From: Proteobacteria bacterium SG_bin5
GTDB lineage: Bacteria > Pseudomonadota > Alphaproteobacteria > Sphingomonadales > Sphingomonadaceae
Reading direction: 5' to 3'
NCBI GenBank assembly: GCA_002083475.1
Contig: LWDI01000094.1
Coordinates: forward strand, 1 to 25,966
DNA: 25,966 nucleotides
Shown here: positions 7,318 through 14,411 of the stretch, one piece after another
Layout of the letters: each line of letters starts with the position of its first letter
How positions within the stretch are numbered: position 1 is the stretch's first letter
Notes under the pieces: model-generated
Database searches by the model: none
What the model was told of the DNA's origin: nothing
Seen by the model: only the letters and a program-made list of their open reading frames with translations
Program-made: the position numbers and the translations under genes

Positions 7318-7889
7318 GCCGCGTTCACGCCCGCCAGCGCCAGGAAATTGGCGAGCATGGCATGGCCATGCTCGGTCGCGATGCTTTCGGGGTGGAACTG
7401 CACCCCGTGGATCGGCAGGCTCTCATGCCGAAAGCCCATCACCGAGCCATCCTCCGCGGTCGCGTTCACCACCAGCCCTTCCGGCACCGGATCGACGATC
7501 AGCGAGTGATAGCGCGTCGCCTGGAAGGGCGAGGGGAGGCCGGCGAACAGCCCGGTGCCGTCGTGCCGCACGGGCGAAGTCTTGCCGTGCATCAGCCCGC
7601 CGCGCACCACTTGCCCGCCGAAATGCTGGCCGATCGCCTGATGCCCGAGGCACACGCCGAGCAAGGGCTTGCCGGCGTCGGCGCAGGCCGCGACCAGATC
7701 GAGCGAAATCCCCGCCTCGTTCGGCGTTTTCGGCCCCGGCGAGATCAGAAAGGCATGGGCGTTGCTCGCCAGCGCCTCGGCGGCCGAGAGCGCGTCGTTG
7801 CGCACCACTTTCACCTCGGTCCCCAGCTCCATCAGATAATGGACCAGATTCCAGGTGAAGCTGTCGTAATTGTCGATGACCAGGATCAC
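7314..7889 (-). CDS. trpG: Anthranilate synthase component II (glutamine amidotransferase) TrpG
   Basis: This subunit releases ammonia from glutamine for TrpE. The 191 residues are a complete class I amidotransferase. The nucleophile is Cys80 in Leu-Gly-Val-Cys-Leu-Gly-His, and the other triad residues are His166 and Glu168 in Phe-His-Pro-Glu-Ser. The oxyanion region Pro-Gly-Pro is at 51-53, and His-Gly-Lys-Thr-Ser near 101-105 is typical of TrpG/PabA. It may serve folate synthesis too, as some TrpG proteins do; that cannot be told from sequence. The start is GTG at 7889, with an AAGGG-like ribosome site upstream and only 10 bp after the hydrolase stop. Its partner gene trpE is almost 2 kb away rather than adjacent. 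Confidence 0.96.
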   Translation of the reverse strand: MILVIDNYDSFTWNLVHYLMELGTEVKVVRNDALSAAEALASNAHAFLISPGPKTPNEAGISLDLVAACADAGKPLLGVCLGHQAIGQHFGGQVVRGGLMHGKTSPVRHDGTGLFAGLPSPFQATRYHSLIVDPVPEGLVVNATAEDGSVMGFRHESLPIHGVQFHPESIATEHGHAMLANFLALAGVNAA

Positions 7890-7899
7890 CGGCGCGCCC

Positions 7900-8979
7900 T
7901 TAGCGGGCGGGCGGCGCGCTGGGAAGAGCGAGCAACGCCGCCAGATCGGCCTTCCAGAATTTGGCCCAAGTGTGCGTGCCGTGCCCCTTGGTCTCGGCGC
8001 TCGCCGGGATCAGGATCGCGCGCGCGCGGGGCATGCGCTTGGCCATGCTCGCCTGAAAGCCGAGCTCGGGCGGGTTGATGAAATCGTCCGCCGAGTTGAT
8101 CCACAGCAAAGGCACGGTGATCTTCTCGAGCGCGGGCGACGGATCATAGTTGCGCGATGCATCGAGGAAATAAAGCGCGTCGTTCGCATCGAATTGCGCG
8201 GCGCGCGCGAAAGCTGTGTCATAGGCGGCGTCGGCGGCGGCGCGGGTGGGGAGTTGCGCTTGCGCCGCGACCGGGTTGAGCCCGGCGAGGATCAGCAGAT
8301 TCGCCGCCGCGCGCACCCCCATCGCAGGGGGGCTGGTGTAAGCGCCATTCGCCCAGGCGGGATCGGCGCGGATCGCCTCGATCGCCATTTTGCGCCACAT
8401 CCGGTTGCGCCCGGCGAGCGCCACCGGGTTGCAGGCGAAGGGCGCTAGCCGCTCGGCGAACCCCGGATAAGTCTCGCCCCAGACGAAGGCGTGCATGCAC
8501 CCCATCGAGGTGCCCAGGATCAGCTTGAGTTTGGTGACGCCCAGCCCCTCGGTCAGCAGCCGGTGCTGCAGCGCGACCATATCGTCATAGTCGTAACGCG
8601 GGAACGCCATGCGCAGCCCGTCGCTCGGCTTGGACGAGGCGCCGTGCCCGATATTGTCGGGCAGGATGACCAAGGTCGTCGCCAGATCGAGCGGCGCGCC
8701 GGGGCCGTAAAGCTCGTCGGCGAATTGCGGCACCAGGAAATTGCGCCCCGAGCCGCCGGTGCCATGGAGCACCATCACCGCATTGTCGATCTGCCCGCGC
8801 GCGTCGCGGTGCGGGGTCCCGAGCAGGCGGTAATGTAGCCGCACTTCGGCGAGCGTCTCGCCCGATTTGAAACGTACGTCGCGCGCGACGAAATCGCCCT
8901 CGCGCACCGGCCATTCCGCCCGGGCGGGGGTTGCAAGCGCAAGGGCGAGCGCGAACAGCGCGAGAAGACGAGCGACCAT
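7900..8979 (-). CDS. Exported alpha/beta hydrolase of the MetX (homoserine O-acetyltransferase-like) family
   Basis: The 359 residues start with a signal peptide (hydrophobic 4-17, cleavage after Ala-Arg-Ala at 21), so the enzyme acts in the periplasm. The nucleophile elbow is Gly-Thr-Ser158-Met-Gly. Asp298 or Asp299 and His336 (Gly-Thr-His) would complete the triad, and His-Gly-Thr-Gly-Gly near 72-76 is the oxyanion region. The overall pattern is that of the MetX/homoserine acetyltransferase branch, but the signal peptide argues against a role in methionine synthesis; an esterase or acyltransferase is more likely, with substrate unknown. The start at 8979 has AGGG nearby; an in-frame upstream Met exists but would bury the signal peptide. 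It is the first gene of the hydrolase-trpG-trpD-trpC-moaC run and lies 10 bp from trpG. Confidence 0.85.
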   Translation of the reverse strand: MVARLLALFALALALATPARAEWPVREGDFVARDVRFKSGETLAEVRLHYRLLGTPHRDARGQIDNAVMVLHGTGGSGRNFLVPQFADELYGPGAPLDLATTLVILPDNIGHGASSKPSDGLRMAFPRYDYDDMVALQHRLLTEGLGVTKLKLILGTSMGCMHAFVWGETYPGFAERLAPFACNPVALAGRNRMWRKMAIEAIRADPAWANGAYTSPPAMGVRAAANLLILAGLNPVAAQAQLPTRAAADAAYDTAFARAAQFDANDALYFLDASRNYDPSPALEKITVPLLWINSADDFINPPELGFQASMAKRMPRARAILIPASAETKGHGTHTWAKFWKADLAALLALPSAPPAR

Positions 8980-9074
8980 GAACCCTAGCCTAGCGTCGCT
9001 CGTTGCGCGGTCAAACCCTTGTTCATCGCCGCGCAAGCTCCCACGTGCGACGCGAGACGGCGAAAGGACCGGCC

Positions 9075-9470
9075 ATGATCTTGCTACTCGCCGCGCTGCT
9101 CGCGGCCCCGGCGGCGGCGCCCGCGCAACAAGCCGATGACAGCTATCAGGCCGAGCCGCCGCAGCGCATCCGCTCGATCCTGATCAAGCCGGGTGAGGAG
9201 TGCCCCAAGGCCGAGGGCAATGAAGTGGTGGTCTGCGCGCCGATCGAAAGCCCCTATCGCGTGCCGCTCGCGCTGCGCAACGAGGGGCCGATCAAGCCGA
9301 AGAACCAGGCTTGGGGCGCGCGCGCGCTGGCGCTCGACGAAGCGAGCCGGCGCGCGAGCGGCATCCCCGACACCTGCTCGCCGATCGGCACCGGCGGGCA
9401 GACGGGATGCACGCTCCAACTGATCCAGCAATGGCAAGCCGAACGTGCGGCGAAGGCGCGGGGGCAATGA
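9075..9470 (+). CDS. Small secreted protein with four cysteines, function unknown
   Basis: This 131-residue protein has a signal peptide (hydrophobic residues 2-16, cleavage likely near Ala-Pro-Ala-Gln at 15-18). The mature domain has four cysteines (43, 54, 101, 112), enough for two disulfides in the periplasm. The segment Glu-Val-Val-Val-Cys followed by Tyr-Arg-Val-Pro is a pattern I recall from many small sphingomonad exported proteins of no known role. The start is supported by AAAGGA 6 nt upstream. It is divergent from the hydrolase gene (95 bp between) and opposite in strand to the surrounding trp genes. Confidence 0.8.
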   Translation: MILLLAALLAAPAAAPAQQADDSYQAEPPQRIRSILIKPGEECPKAEGNEVVVCAPIESPYRVPLALRNEGPIKPKNQAWGARALALDEASRRASGIPDTCSPIGTGGQTGCTLQLIQQWQAERAAKARGQ

Positions 9471-9588
9471 AGCCGTTTCATTACTAGACGTGCAACCAGC
9501 AATTCTTACCCTCCTAATAAGCATAAGTCGCTACGAGAAATCTGTTTTTTTTAATTTAAGTCCATCTGAGCAAAAGTCAGGAGTGCTC
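9471..9588. other. AT-rich spacer upstream of the HNH gene
   Basis: This 118-bp stretch is far more AT-rich than the rest of the window, with T8 at 9545-9552 followed by AATTTAAG. It carries the ribosome site of the HNH gene (9578-9583) and presumably its promoter, but I cannot pick convincing -35/-10 boxes. No coding potential, inverted repeat or attachment site is evident. Confidence 0.6.
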
Positions 9589-9795
9589 ATGGCAAAAGTA
9601 AGTACCCGCTCAAAGCGCAGCAAGCGAGTTCGAGAAAAGCGTCCGATCTGCGAAATTGATGGCTGTGAGCGGCCGTCAGAACATGTTCATCATGCGGTCT
9701 ATGGTTCGAACAAAGAAGAAGACCTTCAAGCTCTGTGTGCGCGATGTCACATTGAGGGGCATCGCCAAAATAAAAAGCGACATTGGATCGTATAG
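9589..9795 (+). CDS. Small HNH-type zinc protein, probably of foreign origin
   Basis: The 68 residues begin with a very basic stretch (2-18). A zinc/HNH core follows: Cys21-x4-Cys26, His34-His35, Cys50-x2-Cys53-His54 and His58. The spacing matches the C-x-C / HH / LC-x-x-C-H pattern of HNH endonucleases, although the usual central Asn appears as Asp45 (Glu-Asp-Leu). The protein may be a nicking or restriction-like nuclease, or a bare HNH fold that only binds DNA. The start at 9589 is supported by CAGGAG just upstream. Base composition is distinctly lower in GC than all neighbours, and the upstream 118 bp contain a T8 run, which suggests recent acquisition. It converges on trpE, with 57 bp between the stops. 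Confidence 0.78.
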   Translation: MAKVSTRSKRSKRVREKRPICEIDGCERPSEHVHHAVYGSNKEEDLQALCARCHIEGHRQNKKRHWIV

Positions 9796-9852
9796 GTCAA
9801 TAAAATTTTCTGGGTGATCTCGTTCTGGGGTGTAGCTCCCGGAGATTTGACT

Positions 9853-11364
9853 TCACTTCCCGAACCCCGCCTCGCTCGCCCGTGTGATCGCTTCGCGCGC
9901 GGCGGCGAGGAGGGCACCGGCCTTCGCCTCGCATTCGCGCTGTTCATAGGCTGGATCGCTGTCGGCGACGATGCCCGCGCCCGCTTGCACGTGCATCATG
10001 CCATCCTTCACCACGGCGGTGCGCAGCACGATGCACGAATCCATCGATCCATCGGGCGAGAAATAGCCGACGCCCCCGGCATAGGCGCCGCGCGCTTCGC
10101 TCTCCAATTCGGCGATGATCTCGCACGCGCGCACTTTGGGCGCGCCCGAGACGGTGCCGGCGGGAAACCCCGCGAACAGCGCGTCGAGCGCGTCGTGGCG
10201 GGGATCGAGCCGGGCGATCACGTTCGAGACGATGTGCATCACATGGCTGTAGAATTCGATGCCATAGCTGTCGGTCACCCGCACGCTGCCGGCCTGCGCC
10301 ACACGCCCGGCGTCGTTGCGCCCCAGATCGAGCAGCATCAGATGCTCGGCGCGCTCCTTGGGATCGGCGAGCAGGCTCGCGCGATGGGCCTCGTCCTCAT
10401 GCGCGGTGCGGCCGCGCGGGCGGGTGCCGGCGATCGGGCGGATCGTCACCTCGCCATCGCGCACGCGCACCAGGATTTCGGGGCTCGACCCGGTGAGCGC
10501 GAAGCCCGGCAGATCGAGATGATAGAGGAAAGGCGAAGGGTTCACCCGCCTGAGCGCGCGGTAAAGCTCGAACGCGGGCAGGGCGAAGGGCGCGGTGAAG
10601 CGCTGGGCGAGCACCACCTGAAAAATGTCCCCCGCGACGATATAGTCCTTGGCCGCCGCGACCATCGCGGCATAGCGCCCGGGCGCGAGCACCGGGGTGA
10701 GCGCGATGTCGCCGGGGTCGCCACGCACCGGCGGCGGCAGCGGCGCGGTCGCGAGGCGGGCGGCGGTCGCCTCGATCCGCTCGGCGGCGGCGGCGATCAG
10801 CGCATCCGGCGCGCGCGCCGCGTCGGGCCAGACGGGGGCGACGATGAACAGGCCGTCCGCCAGGCGATCGAACAACAGGATCACGGTCGGCCGCGCGAAG
10901 ATCATGTCGGGCAAGCCCAGCCCCGGGTCGGCGGCGCGCGGCAGCCGCTCGACCAGCCCCACCGTCTCATAGCCGAAATAGCCGACCAAACAGGCGAGCG
11001 CGCGTGGCAGTTCGGGCGGCACCTCCATCCGGCAGCTCGCGACGAGCGCGCGCAAGGCGGCGAGCGTCGGCGCGGGGCAGGGGCTGAAGGCGTCGCGATC
11101 GGTGAGCCAATGGCGGTTGATCTCCGCCTTTTCCCCTTGCGCGCGGAACAGCAGATCGGGGGCGAGGCCGAGCATCGAATGCCGCCCGCGCACCGCGCCG
11201 CCTTCGACCGATTCGAGCAGATAATCGCCGCGCCCGGGCTCGATCAGCTTGAGCGCGGCGGCGACCGGCGTCTCGGTGTCGGCGATGCGCGCCTGCCACA
11301 GCAACGCCGGCCGGCCTTGTGCGAGCGCCGCGCGCGCGGCGGCGATGCCTTGAACGGCGCTCAG
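9853..11364 (-). CDS. trpE: Anthranilate synthase component I TrpE (apparent CTG start)
   Basis: TrpE makes anthranilate from chorismate using ammonia from TrpG. About 503 residues are coded. The Leu-Leu-Glu-Ser feedback motif lies at 49-52. Further along are Phe-Gln-Val-Val-Leu-Ala-Gln-Arg, Thr-Gly-Ser-Ser-Pro-Glu, Thr-Arg-Pro-Arg-Gly, Asp-Leu-Gly-Arg-Asn-Asp, Pro-Ala-Gly-Thr-Val-Ser-Gly-Ala-Pro-Lys and Gly-Gly-Val-Gly-Tyr-Phe. The first conventional start codon in frame, a TTG at 11304, would cut off about 20 residues that read like the homologous N-terminus (Gln-Gly-Ile-Ala-Ala-Ala-Arg-Ala-Ala-Leu). The best start is CTG at 11364-11362, with GGAG 8 nt upstream, overlapping the ppiD TGA as CTGA. 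No leader peptide or attenuator is seen, since ppiD abuts it. It is separated from trpG by about 2 kb. Confidence 0.94.
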   Translation of the reverse strand: MSAVQGIAAARAALAQGRPALLWQARIADTETPVAAALKLIEPGRGDYLLESVEGGAVRGRHSMLGLAPDLLFRAQGEKAEINRHWLTDRDAFSPCPAPTLAALRALVASCRMEVPPELPRALACLVGYFGYETVGLVERLPRAADPGLGLPDMIFARPTVILLFDRLADGLFIVAPVWPDAARAPDALIAAAAERIEATAARLATAPLPPPVRGDPGDIALTPVLAPGRYAAMVAAAKDYIVAGDIFQVVLAQRFTAPFALPAFELYRALRRVNPSPFLYHLDLPGFALTGSSPEILVRVRDGEVTIRPIAGTRPRGRTAHEDEAHRASLLADPKERAEHLMLLDLGRNDAGRVAQAGSVRVTDSYGIEFYSHVMHIVSNVIARLDPRHDALDALFAGFPAGTVSGAPKVRACEIIAELESEARGAYAGGVGYFSPDGSMDSCIVLRTAVVKDGMMHVQAGAGIVADSDPAYEQRECEAKAGALLAAAREAITRASEAGFGK

Positions 11365-13307
11365 CGCGGCTGCTCCGTCAGTTCGGCGCGCAGCTTGGCG
11401 ACTTCGGCCTCGTCGACCTTCACCTTCAGCTGGTCGCGCACCGCGCGCACGAGCTGCTCGAGATATTCATTGCCGATATTCTGCCCCAGTTCGGCCTGGC
11501 GCGCGCTCACGATCTGCGGCGGCGCCGCGCCGTCGCGGCGGGTGATCTTGTCGAGATAGACGATCAGCCAGCCCTGACCATCGGGCGCCGCCTGGAGCTT
11601 GGCTTTCTTGGGCGCCATCGCGAAAGCGAGCGTCACCGGCGCGGGCGCGCGGGCGCCCATCAGCTCGAGCTGCGCCCGCGCCGCGCGCAGCGGCTGCACC
11701 GGCGGCAGCGCGAGCCCGGTTTCCTCGAGCGCTTGCGCGAGCGGCGTGCCCTTGTTGACCTTGGCGACCACTTGCGCCGCCACCTCGCGCGCGCGGCGCT
11801 GGGCGCGGTCGATGGTGAAGCCGCGCGCCACCACGTCGCGCAGCTCGGCGAGCGGCGGGGTGAAGGGGGGCAGCACGCGGTCGACGATCATCAGCGCGAA
11901 GCTGCCGTCTTGGCCGAGCGGCACCAGTTGCGGCCCTTCGCTCGGGTCGATCTTGAACGCGGCGTCGAGCACCGGGGCGAGCGCGGGGTTGGGTCGGCGA
12001 TCGGGATTGGTGGGATCGATCCCGGCGGCGGTCACCGGCGGCACCGCTTCCACCACCAATTTGCGCTTGGCGACGATGTCGGCGAAAGTGCCCTTGGCGT
12101 CGATCGCGTCGCCGATCTGCTCCTGCGCGTCGGACAGCGCCTTGGCGAGCTTGGCCTTGCCGAGTTCGGCGATGAGCGTCGCGCGCGCTTGCGCCTCGCT
12201 TTGCGCGGCTTGCTTGGCGACCTTTTGCACCTGCACCACGGTGAGCCCGAGCGGCCCCTTCACCGGCCCCGCGACCCCGCCCTGGGGCACCGCGAATACC
12301 GCCTTGGCGAGCTCGGGCGTCGTTTGCGCGGCATAGCCGGCTTGGTCGACCCCGGTAAGCGTCGCCGCTTCGAGCCCGATCGCCTTGGCCGCCGCCGCGA
12401 TCGGCGTGCCGCCGCGCACCTTGGCGGCGAGCGCATCGGCCTGGGCTTGCCCGCTCACCACCACTTGCGCGAGGTCACGCGTTTCGCGCGCGGCGAAGCG
12501 CGCGGCTTGGGCGCGATAGGCGGCGGCGATCTCGGCCTCGCTCGGGGTCGCGGCGGCCTTGAGCGTGTCGGGCGTCACCACCGCCACCCGCAGCGCGCGG
12601 CGCTCGGGGATGCGGAAGCGCGCCTGGTTGCGCTGATAATAGCTCTTCAGCTCCTCGGCGGTCGGCACCGCGCCCGCGCCGATCGCTTGCGCCGGGATGA
12701 AGCCGACCTGGCCCGTGCGCTCTTCGAGCAGCAACGCGGCATAGGGTTCGGCAAGCTTGGTCGGCACCTGGGTCGCGCCCTGGATCGGCAGCTGGAGCTG
12801 CTCGATGACGATCGAGCGCGCGATATCGGCGCGCACCTGGCGATCGGTGAGCCCGCGCTGCTGGAGCAGCTGCTTGTAAACGTCATTGTTGAACTTGCCG
12901 TCCACCCCCTGCAGCCCGGGGATCGCGGCGAGTTGCTGGTCGACCAGCTTCTTGGGCGCGGCGAGGCCGAGCTGCTTGCCGAATTCCTCGAGCGCGATCC
13001 CGCCGATCAGCCGGTTGAGCGTGCCCTCGAACCCGCCCGCCGCCAGATATTGCTGCTCGGTGAGCGTCGGCTGTTGCTGGCGGAAATTGGCGACGTCGCT
13101 TTTGATCCGTTCGCGCAGATCGGCCGCCGTCACCTTCTGGCTCCCGATCGTCGCGATCACCGCCTGCGGGCCGCCCTGCGCGCCGCCGCCGAGCTTGAGC
13201 CCGCCGATGTCGCCGATGACGAAAGCGATCGCGATCACGATCAGCGCGGCCAGCGCGATCACCGCCCCCAGGCGCGAAGCAATCAAACGACGAAACAAGC
13301 TGAGCAT
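11361..13307 (-). CDS. ppiD: PpiD/SurA-like membrane-anchored periplasmic peptidyl-prolyl isomerase-type chaperone
   Basis: The 648 residues have one N-terminal membrane anchor (about 11-34) and a large periplasmic part, as in PpiD, which helps newly secreted proteins fold at the Sec translocon. After the anchor comes a SurA-N-like helical region with many Gln and Leu (about 55-225), then a parvulin-type segment near 275-375, then a long C-terminal region with further parvulin-like character. I did not find a confident set of catalytic parvulin residues, so it may be a chaperone without isomerase activity. The start at 13307 is chosen because the anchor begins there; three upstream Met-rich codons are less likely. 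It overlaps trpE at the CTGA junction, so trpE probably depends on the ppiD promoter. It is divergent from tpiA with 105 bp between. Confidence 0.87.
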   Translation of the reverse strand: MLSLFRRLIASRLGAVIALAALIVIAIAFVIGDIGGLKLGGGAQGGPQAVIATIGSQKVTAADLRERIKSDVANFRQQQPTLTEQQYLAAGGFEGTLNRLIGGIALEEFGKQLGLAAPKKLVDQQLAAIPGLQGVDGKFNNDVYKQLLQQRGLTDRQVRADIARSIVIEQLQLPIQGATQVPTKLAEPYAALLLEERTGQVGFIPAQAIGAGAVPTAEELKSYYQRNQARFRIPERRALRVAVVTPDTLKAAATPSEAEIAAAYRAQAARFAARETRDLAQVVVSGQAQADALAAKVRGGTPIAAAAKAIGLEAATLTGVDQAGYAAQTTPELAKAVFAVPQGGVAGPVKGPLGLTVVQVQKVAKQAAQSEAQARATLIAELGKAKLAKALSDAQEQIGDAIDAKGTFADIVAKRKLVVEAVPPVTAAGIDPTNPDRRPNPALAPVLDAAFKIDPSEGPQLVPLGQDGSFALMIVDRVLPPFTPPLAELRDVVARGFTIDRAQRRAREVAAQVVAKVNKGTPLAQALEETGLALPPVQPLRAARAQLELMGARAPAPVTLAFAMAPKKAKLQAAPDGQGWLIVYLDKITRRDGAAPPQIVSARQAELGQNIGNEYLEQLVRAVRDQLKVKVDEAEVAKLRAELTEQPR

Positions 13308-13412
13308 GGGGGAGGGCGCGTCCTTGGGCAATGGAAAGGCGCCTCGTTTAGGGGGGCTTGGCGCGCGCATCAAGCTCGGGCATCAGCGCCCGCCAGGAAC
13401 AGGGAGCGAGCG

Positions 13413-14162
13413 ATGCGGCGCAAATTGGTGACGGGCAATTGGAAGATGAACGGGTCGCGCGCGGCCTTGGCCGAACTCGACGCGATCGCCGCCGCCGCCG
13501 AGGCGCATCCCCTGGTCGATGTCGCGGTGGCGGTGCCCGCGACGCTGATCGCGCTCGCCGCCGAGCGCGTGCCGACGCTCCCGATCGGCGCGCAGGACAT
13601 TCACGGCAATGACGCGGGCGCGCACACCGGCTGCGTCTCCGCCGCGATGGTGAAGGAAGCGGGCGCCTGTTTCACCATCGTCGGCCATAGCGAGCGGCGC
13701 GGCGATCAGGGCGAGACCAGCCAAGACGTTTGGGCGAAGGCCGCCGCCGCGCACCGCCACGGGCTGAACGTGATCCTGTGCGTCGGCGAAACCGAGGCCG
13801 AGCGCGACGCCGGCCGCGCCGCGCGCGTGGTGCAGGCGCAGATCGAGAAATCGGTGCCCGACGAGGCGCGCCCCGATTGGTTCACCTTGGCCTATGAGCC
13901 GCGCTGGGCGATCGGCACCGGCCGCACCCCGACGATGGACGAAATCGCCGAAATCCACGCCATCGCCCGCGCCAAGCTGCGCATGCTGGTGGGCGCAGCG
14001 GCGGACGGCATCCGCATTTTGTACGGCGGCTCGGTAACCGGCGCGAACGCCGCCGAAATTTTGGCGACGCCCGACGTCGACGGCGCGCTGGTGGGCGGCG
14101 CGAGTCTCACGGCGGCGAAGTTCGTGCCGATCATCGAGGCGGTGAGTTTGGCGCGAATCTAG
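13413..14162 (+). CDS. tpiA: Triosephosphate isomerase
   Basis: This glycolytic enzyme interconverts dihydroxyacetone phosphate and glyceraldehyde 3-phosphate. The 249 residues are full length. Catalytic residues are Asn9 and Lys11 (Asn-Trp-Lys-Met-Asn), His92 (Gly-His-Ser-Glu-Arg-Arg) and Glu162 (Tyr-Glu-Pro). The flexible lid is the Trp-Ala-Ile-Gly-Thr-Gly segment, and phosphate-binding Gly-Gly-Ser lies near 205-207. The start at 13413 is supported by AGGGAG about 6 nt upstream. The frame is open for more than 2 kb upstream, but only as an antisense shadow of ppiD. It is transcribed away from ppiD, and the gene that follows is on the other strand. Confidence 0.98.
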   Translation: MRRKLVTGNWKMNGSRAALAELDAIAAAAEAHPLVDVAVAVPATLIALAAERVPTLPIGAQDIHGNDAGAHTGCVSAAMVKEAGACFTIVGHSERRGDQGETSQDVWAKAAAAHRHGLNVILCVGETEAERDAGRAARVVQAQIEKSVPDEARPDWFTLAYEPRWAIGTGRTPTMDEIAEIHAIARAKLRMLVGAAADGIRILYGGSVTGANAAEILATPDVDGALVGGASLTAAKFVPIIEAVSLARI

Positions 14163-14170
14163 AAACGGTC

Positions 14171-14378
14171 CTATGGGCGCGGCTCACGATCGACCGGGCG
14201 CGCGACGACGATCAACGGCGTCGCCCCAGGCTTGCCGAGGGCCACGGTGCCGAGCTTGGCGAGCCGCAAGCCTGGGAGACCGGCGGCTGCCGGAACGAGG
14301 TCGGCATGACGATGTCGATCGGCGGATCGGCTCGCCGACGACCAACAACGGATCGCGATCATTTGCTGGGGTCGCCAT
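14171..14378 (-). pseudogene. Possible frameshifted small ORF behind the radical SAM gene
   Basis: About 34 bp after the radical SAM stop, an ATG at 14378-14376 begins a frame with a natural-looking start (Met-Ala-Thr-Pro-Ala-Asn-Asp, then Pro-Leu-Leu-Val-Val-Gly-Glu-Pro). That frame then turns into Arg/Ser-rich shadow-like sequence. The neighbouring frame takes over with good codon use (Ala-Asp-Leu-Val-Pro-Ala-Ala-Ala-Gly to a TAG at 14173-14171). A single frameshift near 14320 would give a peptide of about 66 residues. It could be a decayed partner or substrate of the radical SAM protein, or chance. I cannot assign a family. Confidence 0.3.
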
Positions 14379-14411
14379 GGTGAGCAAAGTTCGACCAACG
14401 ACCTTCCAGCT

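Noticed and set aside
7900..8979. Assigning the MetX-like protein as homoserine O-acetyltransferase (metX)
   Set aside because: It has an export signal and no methionine gene nearby; the family resemblance alone does not support that role.
9830..9850. A short string (GGGGTGTAGCTC) like the 5' end of a tRNA next to the HNH islet, which might mark an attachment site
   Set aside because: No anticodon arm, T arm or acceptor partner follows, so there is no tRNA; the match is too short to claim.
11319..14162. A very long + strand open frame (947 codons) ending in tpiA
   Set aside because: Only the last 249 codons (tpiA) are real; the rest is the antisense shadow of ppiD, Arg/Gly/His-rich and without family features.
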